Assembly (NCBI RefSeq): GCF_013402915.1
Contig: NC_050722.1
Location: forward strand, 930,001 to 994,000
Source: Zygotorulaspora mrakii
Lineage: Eukaryota > Ascomycota > Saccharomycetes > Saccharomycetales > Saccharomycetaceae
Length of the DNA stretch: 64,000 nucleotides
Direction of reading: 5' to 3'
The stretch's first letter is position 1. Every line of letters begins with the position of its first letter. The notes beneath the pieces are model-generated. The model worked only from the letters and a program-made list of their open reading frames with translations, searched no databases and had not been told where the DNA came from. Positions 10,447 through 20,476 of this stretch are shown piece by piece. Position numbers and translations under genes: made by a program.

Positions 10447-11970
10447 TCACCTCCTCTCCACCCAATCTGTAGAGCTCATTTGGGTTAGCCTGCTGAGCGC
10501 CCTTGCAAAAGCAAACCTTTCTTCATCAAGTGCAAATATTTGTGCTTTTTTGGCAATCTCTTTTGAAAATCCATGATTTTTAACCAGATCATCGTCACTT
10601 TCATCATGTTCCTCAATACTCTCGTTTTTTGGTCTGACTATTAACTCGTAATTACTTTTTATCTCTTCAGGCTCAACAAACAGAGATGTAAAATCTGCGG
10701 CGCCTGTAGTAGCCAATTTACCTCCATTATCGTAGACTGCATCTAAAAATGTGATAAACCTTCTGATTTCGTCACGCACATATACTGAGAGATAGGGAAT
10801 ATCAGTAACGATGAACGCCTTGAAATTTTGTGCCAATGCTAAGTAGTCGCCAGCTGCCAAAGGTCTTTCACATAACTGCTTGAATGTGAATTGGGCCACC
10901 CGAGGTGCAGTGCATTTTGGAACGTTAAACTCACGACCCCAAATAGTCAATGTAAAGTCATTTATAATATCATGATCAACTTCTATAGTGTTTTCATCTT
11001 GAGCAAAATAATCATACCATTGTCTAATATGGGACTCTCTTGCTTTTTTACATTTTTCACTATCATATTTCAATTCATTCTCAGGATAATAATAAACTGA
11101 AAGTGATGGCCTCGGAATCTTACGATAATCGGTTGGAGAGTTTAAAAATATGACTTCGGTTCTTCGTTTTATTAGTTCAATACAAGGAATGAAAGACTTT
11201 CTTTGAACACCATTAATATACAGCTCGTCCGGTGGTCTATTTGATGTTGCAAAGAGAACGACACCATGATTTTTGGATAATAAAGTTGAGATCAGTCTTC
11301 TCAAGATCATCGCATCTGCGACGTCAGTAACCTGGAACTCGTCAAAGCACAGTAGCCGAGCAGTATTGGCGATCTCAGCAGCCAAGAAAGGAATTGAGTC
11401 GATCTCTCTCCCCTTGGCTTTACCCAACACGTCTAAGTTCTGTTCTATCATAATTTCATGAGACCTCCTATGGACGTATTGCATGAATTGGTGGAAGTGA
11501 ATTCTCTTTTTGGTGAGGTGCGAAGGTACTGTGGAATAGAAAAGATCCATTAGCATTGTTTTGCCGCATCCCACATCACCATATAGATATATGCCCTTGG
11601 GAATCTTCTCCGATATTTCATCGCTGTAGCTGAATTTATTAACCCCCAGAAGTTTGCCTAGAAACCCCGACTTCCAACCAACCTGATCCAAAGCATCTGG
11701 GGATACGATTTCTGCCGGTTTGTACTCCACTAATGAGTCATAGAGGGAGCCTAGAGATTTTATAATGCTTCTCTGATATGGATCGTCTCTTAATTTCTTC
11801 AGCTTTACCAGGCGTTCGTATTCTTGCAGTGGTGTTACCGCAGAATGCGCTGCCGGGAGATGAACCACATCTGAGCAACCCCTATTGAACTGTTGGACGC
11901 TGACACGAAATTTTCGAAAGCATACCCACTGTAGTCTTCCGCTTCTCACGACCTGAGCAACATATATCAT
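10447..11970 (-). CDS. AFG1: Mitochondrial AAA ATPase Afg1
   Basis: P-loop ATPase of the AFG1/LACE1 (ZapE-like) family in mitochondria, involved in turnover or quality control of mitochondrially encoded cytochrome oxidase subunits. A basic N-terminus looks like a presequence. Walker A is GDVGCGKT (131-138), and Walker B is LLCFDE (206-211), followed by [10 protein letters not shown], a family signature. [12 protein letters not shown] is the sensor region. The length (507 aa) matches S. cerevisiae (509). It is YEL052W and is divergent from MAK10, as in S. cerevisiae chromosome V. Confidence 0.95.
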   Translation of the reverse strand: MIYVAQVVRSGRLQWVCFRKFRVSVQQFNRGCSDVVHLPAAHSAVTPLQEYERLVKLKKLRDDPYQRSIIKSLGSLYDSLVEYKPAEIVSPDALDQVGWKSGFLGKLLGVNKFSYSDEISEKIPKGIYLYGDVGCGKTMLMDLFYSTVPSHLTKKRIHFHQFMQYVHRRSHEIMIEQNLDVLGKAKGREIDSIPFLAAEIANTARLLCFDEFQVTDVADAMILRRLISTLLSKNHGVVLFATSNRPPDELYINGVQRKSFIPCIELIKRRTEVIFLNSPTDYRKIPRPSLSVYYYPENELKYDSEKCKKARESHIRQWYDYFAQDENTIEVDHDIINDFTLTIWGREFNVPKCTAPRVAQFTFKQLCERPLAAGDYLALAQNFKAFIVTDIPYLSVYVRDEIRRFITFLDAVYDNGGKLATTGAADFTSLFVEPEEIKSNYELIVRPKNESIEEHDESDDDLVKNHGFSKEIAKKAQIFALDEERFAFARALSRLTQMSSTDWVERR

Positions 11971-12499
11971 TTGATAGGCGTCTACAATTCAATTTTAACC
12001 CGCAAAAGTGACCAGTATGAATCAAATTACTCTTCAATCTCTTCTATTCCTTTTGAAGTTCCTCGAAGGAAACTTCTCCACAAATAACCCAATCTCGGTG
12101 ATCTCAATAGGTTTTCCATGCGGACCGCCATGGTAACTGATTGACACTTCCGAGACTCCAGAAATTTTTCAGAAAAAAAAAACGGACATTTTGAAAGTCA
12201 TTATCAAAGGAGTAAAACTTCTCATTAAATTTGATGGCAGTAACTTGTGGTAGATGACGGTGGTACTTCTGCAAATATCGTGTTAGATCGTTTGCGGTGC
12301 GTTAAATCATCAACATTGCAAACAACGTATTGCGAGACATGAAGAGCACTTCCCGAATTTCGGACAGTGATGACCGAAAATCTTGTGCACTCGAAACGAT
12401 TTCGTGATTCAAAAAGGTCACTGTAAAACACCTACGAAAGAACCAAAAAGAACATTGCTTTAACTGTAGCAAGCAGTTAGCTAGTGGTAGGTTTTTTCG
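11971..12499. other. Divergent intergenic region AFG1-MAK10
   Basis: 529 bp between divergent genes. Only short overlapping frames occur, none protein-like. A poly(A) tract near 12172-12182 may be a nucleosome-free promoter element. No specific factor site was recognised. Confidence 0.4.
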
Positions 12500-14812
12500 A
12501 TGGTACTGGAACAAGGACTGAGGAAATTGCATGTGGAGGAGCAGAGAGGGCCACAATTGTTTTCGGATAATACTGTGACGGCAGATGATCTCATAGACAT
12601 TACTGAAACCCTAAAAAGAATGCGATTGGCATTGCAGCCTGATTCAATCATAAAAGAACCTAGTTTCGATCTTTTTGAAGGAACACACTCCCTTGAAGTG
12701 AACAATAAAAAATTGGATACCAGTCTTATCACCTTATCGCAAGAAGAGACTGAATATGATTGCAACACAGCTCATGGTGAGAGTCAAGTTGAGAAATTGG
12801 GATTCGTAACAGGAATTGTGGATCAGTTGTGTCGGTATTTGATATGTTGGCTGAATGATTATCAACTGCTACCTACCACCATTCTTAGTTGCCGCTACTT
12901 AGAGTATCTGCTAATAGAGTCTGCAAATATTGATGACATGGTGTATTTGAAAACTGGTGATTTGCTGTATGATCAAGTGTTATGCAGTGCTATCTATGGT
13001 ATCAGCTACTTTGCCAAATTTGTTGAAAGGTTGATGAAAAACGGTGGTGTTTGTCCAGAGGAGGATCTGAATTTTAACAGCATGGGCCTCGATTTCCTGT
13101 CATATGTTTGTGAACCAAGCAAAATCAATAAGTCTCTCAAGGTAAGTTTAGAACATTTAAGCGCGTATGGGGACACCGCCAATCATTTGGTGCATCTTTT
13201 GAAATTGATCGAATGCCTCGTCTGTATGGAAGAGTGTCTGACAAAATATTCAGCAGGCACAGCGCACCTTGATAAATTAATGGCGGAAGCCCTGTACTTG
13301 CAGAATAAAAATGACTCCGAGACTTTCATTCTGCCGCTGGGTTGTTTCTCAATGGGCATTCAGAAAAGGCTTTCCAATCAATCGCCTCCAAAAAGTCTTG
13401 TAATACCGTCTAAAAACTACGATGGATTCATTGTAATGGCCACTGATCTAAAACTGATCTTGAGCGTAAATGAGGCAAAAACAGTAATGGAGCTTATGCA
13501 ATTTACGAAGTTTTTCAACAAGGCTACACAACGACACGTTATTTCAAGAGCTGTATTTTTTGCATTCATCATTAGACATGATGAAACTGTGCTTGGAAGG
13601 TATACGTTTTCACAATTTGCGCAACTACATCCTTTAGAATTCTCTTTGGCCTCAACAGAAATTTCAAAAAAGTTACCGGAAGAAGCAGTTCCAGTTCTAG
13701 AAGATATTACCAACGTCCTGTTCGATTGGTATCAAAATGCCGCTCAAAATACATCCCGTTATAGGCAAGGTTACAACAGACAGTTGTTATTGTGGGATGC
13801 ATTACAAGTCCAAATGGAAAACATTGAGCTCGAGTTCGAATCAAAAATGATGGCTGATCGTGCCAATGAACCATTTTCAGACGATAGCATGCTTCCCTTC
13901 ACATCATGGATATTTGCAATGAAGGTTACAGCAATGATTGAGTTCGTTTTAAAAGGGTTTGATCTAGACGTGTATAAACCGTTTGAGTCTTACGTAATGT
14001 TCTGGTACTCATACTATCTTTCGTACCAACTAGAATCGTGTCTGGAAAAAATTCATAAATTCGTAGACTCAAGGATCAATAAAATTGTTAGCCTTAATAA
14101 AAAGATAAAGAAACTGAAAGCAGGCGAGAAGAAAGAAAAGCTAAGAGCACAATATCGTTTTTTGATGGACACAGAGATGGCGCAATTGCAAACCAATAAA
14201 AAATTTCTGACTTTTCTTCTAATGGAATGCACAATAATTAGATCATTATCGCTATCACAGGTTCTGCAGTTTGCTATTTTGAAATCTTTTAACGTTATTG
14301 ACAATAAATCAACCACGAAGTGTCAATTTACGAGTAATGAGCTTCTTTATGAACTAAGAATGAAGGTATTCTCATCAATCGGTGTTCCAGAAGTTGTCCC
14401 ATATAACATGATAGAGTCTACTTTGAACGACTTCATGATCTCAGAACCGATGTTTGCTTTAAAACTCAAAAAAACCATGGAGTGTATCCAAAAGGAAACA
14501 CAGAACGCCTCTATTGCCGTCGACAACGTTATAAAATGTATAGCAAGCGATAAGGATGGTGAAGTGCTTTATTCGGCCACAAGATTGGTGAAACCACAGG
14601 CGACCGACTATTTCCAAAGACTCAAAACGTCAGCAAAAGCCATCCAGCTCAATAGCAAGGTGATAAATGCAAAGCTAGAGAACAAGCAGACAAAAAATGA
14701 CCCCAAAAGTTTATTTACCATGAGATTGAAATCTTGTGAAAATGCATCATCATTTTTCCCCCTGCTTGAGTTAGTAGATACTAGGAGGCAGAAAAGCAAA
14801 TCTAAAAAGTGA
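12500..14812 (+). CDS. MAK10: NatC N-terminal acetyltransferase subunit Mak10 (Naa35)
   Basis: Auxiliary subunit of the NatC complex (Mak3/Mak10/Mak31), which acetylates protein N-termini starting with Met followed by a hydrophobic residue; S. cerevisiae mutants lose the L-A virus. The 770-residue product is alpha-helical and soluble. It shows the Mak10 family segment DDLIDITETLKRMRLALQP near the N-terminus (about 28-46) and the central DWYQNAAQNTSRYRQGYNR region. S. cerevisiae Mak10 is 733 aa. The start is ATG 12500. Synteny (YEL053C between AFG1 and RPL12) supports the call. Confidence 0.93.
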   Translation: MVLEQGLRKLHVEEQRGPQLFSDNTVTADDLIDITETLKRMRLALQPDSIIKEPSFDLFEGTHSLEVNNKKLDTSLITLSQEETEYDCNTAHGESQVEKLGFVTGIVDQLCRYLICWLNDYQLLPTTILSCRYLEYLLIESANIDDMVYLKTGDLLYDQVLCSAIYGISYFAKFVERLMKNGGVCPEEDLNFNSMGLDFLSYVCEPSKINKSLKVSLEHLSAYGDTANHLVHLLKLIECLVCMEECLTKYSAGTAHLDKLMAEALYLQNKNDSETFILPLGCFSMGIQKRLSNQSPPKSLVIPSKNYDGFIVMATDLKLILSVNEAKTVMELMQFTKFFNKATQRHVISRAVFFAFIIRHDETVLGRYTFSQFAQLHPLEFSLASTEISKKLPEEAVPVLEDITNVLFDWYQNAAQNTSRYRQGYNRQLLLWDALQVQMENIELEFESKMMADRANEPFSDDSMLPFTSWIFAMKVTAMIEFVLKGFDLDVYKPFESYVMFWYSYYLSYQLESCLEKIHKFVDSRINKIVSLNKKIKKLKAGEKKEKLRAQYRFLMDTEMAQLQTNKKFLTFLLMECTIIRSLSLSQVLQFAILKSFNVIDNKSTTKCQFTSNELLYELRMKVFSSIGVPEVVPYNMIESTLNDFMISEPMFALKLKKTMECIQKETQNASIAVDNVIKCIASDKDGEVLYSATRLVKPQATDYFQRLKTSAKAIQLNSKVINAKLENKQTKNDPKSLFTMRLKSCENASSFFPLLELVDTRRQKSKSKK

Positions 14813-15626
14813 CTTGAGAGATGGCACAAAGGTTATTAAACTATACCTACATACGCAAAAGCTCCATGTTTTTTGTAGAACTTTATAGAAAACGATGTCG
14901 AATTTTTATTCATGAAATCCATTCACAGCTCAGAACTTAACCGCCGAGGTCACAGAGCCTAAACTCTTATAAGACTGTTTCAACTTCAAACACCCACACA
15001 TCTCGGATGTTTATTGAATTTATCTTTCTGATGTGGGGGGTGGGTTTTATGAGACTATCTTAAAAAACGGGTGAAAAGCCATTTCTTCACGACTTATTTA
15101 GTACAGAAGTATCGATCACCGTCAGTGCTCTCGAATCGGTATGTGGCTACCCACAAGCCTTACTCTGTTGCAGTGCCCTTCGCCATTTGTACTTCATGTT
15201 AGCTTTTTTGCGTCTTTCTCCGTGTGTTGAGGGAGCGCTCCTATGCTGCGAAATTATTGTCGCACCGCCCGGCCCCGGCGACCTCAGCAGGCGGCCCTCG
15301 CGCAGGGCTCATTTCCTGATCATTCAGCCTAGCTATCCTCGACCTTTCCGATCCCAGGCTCAATTGCCATGCCGGCCGGGCTGAGCATTCACTCTAGCTA
15401 CACCGAGCGCTAGACTGCTCAGTCTACACAGACTGCTCATGCCCTCCGGCGACTCACAGGATTATGGATGCATCTTCGCCATTCTGGTCTGGAGCTCGCC
15501 CCCAGTAAGATAGTAATGAAAGATGAATAAAATGATAAGATGTATTAGAAGTACTACATATGTTTTCTTCATTGGACTTACAAATAAAGTAGAGTGCCCC
15601 AAACACGAGCTTAATATTAAGACACT
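14813..15626. other. RPL12 upstream region with a GC-rich block
   Basis: 814 bp between MAK10 and RPL12. The proximal part holds the Rap1 site described separately and a G-rich tract near 15029-15047 that matches Rap1 imperfectly. From about 15180 to 15500 the base composition is strikingly GC-rich (41 of 60 bases at 15241-15300), unlike the AT-rich flanks. It contains the direct repeat AGACTGCTCA twice near 15410-15440. The 65-codon frame at 15187-15384 is low-complexity and not credible. The last 100 bp before the ATG return to AT-rich sequence. Confidence 0.5.
14990..15002 (+). promoter_or_regulatory. Rap1 binding site upstream of RPL12
   Basis: ACACCCACACATC fits the Rap1 consensus ACACCCRYACAYM at every position. 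Rap1 drives most yeast ribosomal protein promoters. The site lies about 625 bp upstream of the RPL12 ATG, further than the usual 200-400 bp, and a GC-rich block of some 300 bp sits between them. A weaker, reversed Rap1-like match lies at about 15029-15041, giving the paired arrangement common in these promoters. Confidence 0.75.
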
Positions 15627-16124
15627 ATGCCTCCAAAGTTTGACCCAAATGAAGTTAAGTTCTTGTACTTGAGAGCTGTCGGTGGTGAAGTCGGTGCTTC
15701 TGCTGCCTTAGCTCCAAAGATTGGTCCTTTGGGTTTGTCCCCAAAGAAGGTTGGTGAAGATATCGCCAAGGCCACCAAGGATTTCAAAGGTATCAAAGTT
15801 ACTGTTCAATTGAAAATCCAAAACAGACAGGCTACTGCTTCTGTTGTTCCAGCTGCTTCCTCTTTGGTCATTACTGCTTTGAAAGAAGCACCAAGAGACA
15901 GAAAGAAGGACAAGAACGTCAAGCACAGTGGTAACATCCAATTGGATGACATCATTGAGATTGCCAGACAAATGAGAGAAAAGTCATTCGGTAAAAACCT
16001 GGCTTCTGTCACAAAGGAAATCTTGGGAACTGCTCAGTCCGTTGGCTGCCGTGTCGACTTCAAAAACCCTCACGATATCATTGACGCCATCAACGCTGGT
16101 GAAGTTGAAATTCCTGAAAAATAA
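15627..16124 (+). CDS. RPL12: 60S ribosomal protein L12 (uL11)
   Basis: Cytosolic uL11, which forms the base of the ribosomal P-stalk where translation factors bind. The 165 residues match yeast Rpl12 almost throughout: [19 protein letters not shown] at the N-terminus, the proline-rich linker [20 protein letters not shown], and the rRNA-binding C-terminal domain ending [11 protein letters not shown]. There is no intron. Codons are strongly biased (TTG, GGT, GCT, AAG), as expected of a highly expressed gene. S. cerevisiae has two copies (YEL054C and YDR418W, identical proteins); the single copy here, flanked by MAK10 (chr V) and RAD30 (chr IV), marks an unduplicated locus. Confidence 0.97.
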   Translation: MPPKFDPNEVKFLYLRAVGGEVGASAALAPKIGPLGLSPKKVGEDIAKATKDFKGIKVTVQLKIQNRQATASVVPAASSLVITALKEAPRDRKKDKNVKHSGNIQLDDIIEIARQMREKSFGKNLASVTKEILGTAQSVGCRVDFKNPHDIIDAINAGEVEIPEK

Positions 16125-16974
16125 TGGATTTCTTCATCTCATAAGGTTTAATATCCAAAAGCAAGAAACATCATTACTCAATTTCTGTATTTTTTAGTCT
16201 AGGGTTTTTTATTGAAAAAAAACTATAATGTATTTTTTTCGTTGATGGATTAATTGAAGCTGCTCCGAATTTTATTTTATTTTTTGCCCCAAATGCGTTT
16301 CTTGTCATTCACTAACGTTTGAGACACTCTGGAATTTGGTTTTGGTATCGATATTCTGGTTTCAGGATATTGGGCTGAATTTACCTCCATACTATCTTCC
16401 GATTTATGATCAAACAAGATTTACTTCGACAACTACTCACCAACATAGCCCTGTAATGACTATATTGGTCCTTTTTTCACTGTCGTAAATTTCTAACCAA
16501 TCATCGTAGATCTGTCTTGTTCTTAATCTTGATGCTTGCAATTCTCAAAGAGTTCTTTGAGCTATAATCCAGTAAATTGGAATATTGAAATCGTAACAGA
16601 AAATACCTGATAGCTATAATCTTTAAGAGTCTGCACCATCCTCTAAGTTCGGATTGTAGCTGCTGTGTTTTGCTGTTTATTATAATGAGCTATTGATTTT
16701 GTATAGTAAATCATAATTCATTCCGCCTTCGATACCAAAAACTGCAAAAGGTTGTGCTGTTACATCATGTTCTAAATTTTCCGTTAGAGAACATCAAAAT
16801 TTAATTTTGTGCTACAAGACATAATTACTATTCTCGCTTGTTATCAGCACAAAATTGAAAAGAAAAATGATACTGCCTCAGAGATTGCTTGCCTGCTATA
16901 TGTCTAACGCTATTCATTGTATATTTCACAGTAACTAGTTTCATGCATAAGTTGTTATTTAAACCTACTCTCTG
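16125..16974. other. Long intergenic region RPL12-RAD30, possible snoRNA locus
   Basis: 850 bp without an open frame, unusually long for this gene-dense window. In S. cerevisiae the H/ACA snoRNA snR80 lies just downstream of RPL12A, so an orthologue may lie here. Hairpin-forming sequence is present: CTCAAAGA/TCTTTGAG around 16544-16561, and copies of AGCTATAATC at 16560-16569 and 16612-16621, the second of which can pair with GATTGTAGCT at 16652-16661. I could not identify H and ACA boxes with certainty, so no RNA gene is called. Confidence 0.35.
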
Positions 16975-18927
16975 ATGTCGAAATTCAAATGGAGTGACCT
17001 TATCAAATTAAATTCAAAGGAGGAAGCGTATATCTCGCCATTAGCAGTGCTTTCCCACATTGACGCAAATGCCTTCTTTGCACAGGTTGAAGAGGTCAGA
17101 TGTGGCTATACCAAGGACGCTCCCGTTGTATGTGTACAGTGGAATTCTATCATCGCTGTCTCTTACGCTGCAAGAAAATATGGAATATCAAGAATGGATA
17201 CTATTCAGCAAGCTTTAAAAAAATCAGACAAAATTATACCTATTCATACTGCTGTATTCCGGAAGGGTGAAGATTTTTGGCAGTATCATGATGGTTGTGG
17301 ATCCTGGATGGAAGACAAGGACAAACAGCTACCGAATGAACTTTATAAGGTATCGCTAGACCCTTACAGGAGAGAAAGCCGAAAAATATTCAAGATTTTC
17401 ACACAGTTTTGTGACCTGGCAGAAAAAGCAAGTGTTGACGAGGTTTTTCTAGATCTAGGCCGACTTTGCTTTCAAAAGTTGATGTTCAGCAAGGAGCTTA
17501 TACCCCATCAAAAGAACGCAGAGGATTTGGAAAGAATCCGAGAAATTTTTATCAATGGACAATACCAACTTGATGCATACTTACCACAAATTCCGGATAG
17601 TCTTAGAAAAATAAAATTCGAAGGTGATGTTTATAATCCAAATGCTATTCCCCTAATAGATGACTGGGATGATGTTCTACTTGCGTTGGGATCACAACTT
17701 ACTCAGCTTATCAGAGAGCAAATCGAGAAGTCTCTTGGGTACACGACCTCATGTGGTGTAGCGAAAACAAAAACAGTTTGTAAATTAGCATCAAATTTTA
17801 AAAAGCCTAACGCTCAAACGGTAATACTGAATCGGTGTACCGAGACGTTTCTGGATTGTGGGAAATTCGAAATAACAAGTTTTTGGTCATTAGGAGGCTT
17901 ATTGGGAAAAGAATTGATCGATGCTTTGAATGCACCCAATAGTGGTAGTATTAAATTTATAAGGGAGAAGTGGTCATCTTCCCCTAATGACCTGAAACAA
18001 TATATTGAAGTGCAATTGAGTTCAAAAGATGCAAACCACAAAAGTACTGTCATAGAGCGCTCAAAGATCGGATCCTTGGCTGAAAAGCTCTTTGCGTTGG
18101 TCAGAGGCGACTACTGGTCCCCCCTAACACCGCAAACAATGGTCAAATCTATGATGTCAAATAAGAATATGAACGGTGACTCTTGTAAAACATTGGTGGA
18201 CTGTATTTCTTGGCTTGAGGTATTTTCCGGTGAGTTATCATCTAGACTGCATGAGTTAGAGCAGGAATATGATAAAACTGTAATTCCAAGAACAGTCACT
18301 GTACTTGTTAGAACAAAATCCGGCTTGACACATAGCAAATCAGGACCGCTTACAAAGACAGGCTCAAAAATAGATAGTCAATGTCTCTTAAAAGTAGGAA
18401 GCAAATTAATTATGGAACTTGGTACAAAGTTTGGAAAAGAAGTGCAATACTATCCACTGCAAAATATCAATATGTCCGTTTCTCATTTTGAAGTTTTTTC
18501 ATCAAAAAAGAGTATAGTCGATATGTTTGGTAATCAGGCACAAATTTTGGAGTCAGACGATCCTGCAACTCGATCTGTCTCACCAGCAATCGTGGACCCG
18601 GGCAGGCAACCGTGCTTATCAAGCGAGGTAAAATTTGAATGTCAGCCATGTCGACTGACATTTGCGACTGAAAAACATCTACAAGAACATAGAGATTATC
18701 ACGTAGCAATGCGACTCTCCGAGAATATTAACGGAGCTGACGAAAACTCACAGAATATCTCTATAGGAGAGAAAAGACTTTTGCTCACAAAAAGAACTCC
18801 ATCAACGCCGGTACAGTCACACTCAATTAAAAGGATAAAGACCAAAGGACCGAAAGGTATCAAGCAAACAAAAAAGAGCAAGCCTGAGTCATCGAATGGC
18901 ATCATGAAGTATTTCTCAAAACAGTAG
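16975..18927 (+). CDS. RAD30: DNA polymerase eta (Rad30)
   Basis: Y-family translesion polymerase that copies past UV-induced cyclobutane dimers. The catalytic carboxylates are in place and at the same numbers as in S. cerevisiae: Asp30 (LSHIDANAFFAQVE) and Asp155/Glu156 (ASVDEVFLDL). GYTTSCGVAKTKTVCKLAS is the conserved fingers/thumb segment. A C-terminal ubiquitin-binding zinc finger is visible at about 556-577 (CQPC, then HLQEHRDYH). The extreme C-terminus, GIMKYFSKQ, resembles a degenerate PCNA-interacting (PIP) motif. The length is 650 aa against 632. Order RPL12-RAD30-HKR1-ARO80 equals YDR418W-YDR421W. Confidence 0.96.
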   Translation: MSKFKWSDLIKLNSKEEAYISPLAVLSHIDANAFFAQVEEVRCGYTKDAPVVCVQWNSIIAVSYAARKYGISRMDTIQQALKKSDKIIPIHTAVFRKGEDFWQYHDGCGSWMEDKDKQLPNELYKVSLDPYRRESRKIFKIFTQFCDLAEKASVDEVFLDLGRLCFQKLMFSKELIPHQKNAEDLERIREIFINGQYQLDAYLPQIPDSLRKIKFEGDVYNPNAIPLIDDWDDVLLALGSQLTQLIREQIEKSLGYTTSCGVAKTKTVCKLASNFKKPNAQTVILNRCTETFLDCGKFEITSFWSLGGLLGKELIDALNAPNSGSIKFIREKWSSSPNDLKQYIEVQLSSKDANHKSTVIERSKIGSLAEKLFALVRGDYWSPLTPQTMVKSMMSNKNMNGDSCKTLVDCISWLEVFSGELSSRLHELEQEYDKTVIPRTVTVLVRTKSGLTHSKSGPLTKTGSKIDSQCLLKVGSKLIMELGTKFGKEVQYYPLQNINMSVSHFEVFSSKKSIVDMFGNQAQILESDDPATRSVSPAIVDPGRQPCLSSEVKFECQPCRLTFATEKHLQEHRDYHVAMRLSENINGADENSQNISIGEKRLLLTKRTPSTPVQSHSIKRIKTKGPKGIKQTKKSKPESSNGIMKYFSKQ

Positions 18928-19961
18928 AAGAAGTGGTGGGCATGCAGTTTAAGGCAGAAATCCGACCTCGTTCCAACATTCAATGCAAGCGTCGTGACAT
19001 CCTTTCAGTGAAGCAAATTTGTTGAGTACGCACGCATATACAGCTCGCTGCGATCTTGAAGGCTTTTTGGGTTTTTCGCACTATTACCGCCAATGGTAGC
19101 ACAAGCCAACTGAAAGCGATAACATATTCGTCATATTTCAATTGGTACTGCAAGAATACATAATATATTGGTAAAAAAAATGCTTGATATGGATATTAGA
19201 TGTCAATGTTCCGCAGGGGTGGCCAAGCTACTGTTCTCCAAATGGCATGATGATCAGTGAAGAGAGAAAGACCAATCAAATACCAACAAGATATCGATCG
19301 AGTTTGAGCATCTACTTATATAGGATATTTCCGGAACTGTCGATACTCAGTTGGTTGAGCTGTAGTAATGGTATTGTATTATTCAGTATAGAGATATATA
19401 AGTCCTTACTTTCCCTACATCATAAAATGAGATAAAAACTAAACGACTTGAGATTGAATACCTGGCAGATATGTCAGTAATTATACCTGACAAACTGCAC
19501 CTTGTGCGCCATAAGAGGGCGACGAGTAAAGAATACCCGTTGTCATCAGCTTAGAATTCCCGTTGTCATCACACCAATTTTCCGATCCCATACAATCTAT
19601 AGCACACCTCGTTATTTCTTATTCCATAGCATAGATTCCTCTGTAGTCAAATTCCCCAATTGTAAGCTTCTCACGATCCAACATCAGCCAAGGAATCTTC
19701 AGACTCGATTGATATTTTGTCGGGGCTTCATCCGACTTCACCCTTATGCTGTGCCGTTGCAAAGGTTCTTTTTCATACTCTTTCAGGTCGTTTCTTGAGC
19801 GCGTCTTACTTCTATCTCAATGTAAACAGCCAGCTCTTTTCTCAAAGATCTCGACACTAGCAGTGAAACGGCTTATTTATCACTTATTGTGACTTCATTC
19901 TTGCTCCATTTATTCATTTCTAGAGGATCTTGGCAACACATACATGCATGTTATTTTTCTA
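18928..19961. other. Intergenic region RAD30 to tRNA-Ser
   Basis: About 1 kb with no credible gene. Frames at 19184-19435 and 19502-19798 are short and unlike known proteins. Upstream flanks of yeast tRNA genes are common sites for Ty LTRs, but no element with TG...CA ends and a target-site duplication could be seen. One ATGATGA (C-box-like) at 19247-19253 has no D box at a fitting distance. Confidence 0.4.
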
Positions 19962-20043
19962 GGCAACTTGGCCGAGTGGTTAAGGCGAAAGATTAGAAAT
20001 CTTTTGGGCTCTGCCCGCGCAGGTTCGAGTCCTGCAGTTGTCG
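19962..20043 (+). tRNA. tRNA-Ser, anticodon AGA
   Basis: 82-nt class II serine tRNA gene. The acceptor stem GGCAACT pairs with AGTTGTC, with G as discriminator base. The A box (TGGCCGAGTGGTTAAGG) and B box (GGTTCGAGTCC) are both canonical. The anticodon loop TTAGAAA reads AGA (decoded as IGA) for UCU/UCC/UCA serine codons. A long variable arm GGGCTCTGCCC is present, and there is no intron. A T-run at about 20045-20050 is the Pol III terminator. The sequence is nearly the same as the S. cerevisiae tS(AGA) genes. Confidence 0.97.
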
Positions 20044-20476
20044 TTATTTTTGCCCATTTTCCCTATTTGAGGCTCTTTCCTAAACGGGAAGGCTCTTTGA
20101 AATGGATATTTCCCAATCTGTCTTGCCGAAGTTCTCTTGTTTTTAGTCAACGAGGCGACGTGGGGCGCCTTTGTTCAGTAAAAATTCGATATCTGGTTCC
20201 TTTTTGGCCCCGTAAGATAGGTGAAAAAAACGTTTAGTTTCTTTTTTTACTTTTATTGTATATGCATTAGAATTAACAATTGGAAAATCTTCAAAAGAAG
20301 GTATATTTAGAACAGATAGAGAATTATCATCATGAATTAGCGATATCAGGAAAAACCTCCACATCAATCCTTTAGTTCGCATAGCATTCAGCCATTCTGT
20401 AACAAAGGGCACGCAAGATCATTACACGCGGTGAGATATATCGATCAGAGTTTGTTTTCAAGGGCTTCATGGTCAT
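20044..20476. other. HKR1 upstream region
   Basis: 433 bp between the tRNA-Ser gene and HKR1. It holds the Pol III terminator and presumably the HKR1 promoter. An 89-codon reverse frame at 20143-20412 is not protein-like. No specific factor site was recognised. Confidence 0.4.

Noticed and set aside
19140..19460. Possible degenerate Ty LTR upstream of the tRNA-Ser gene
   Set aside because: The position is right for a Ty insertion, but no TG...CA inverted ends, primer-binding site or target-site duplication can be seen.
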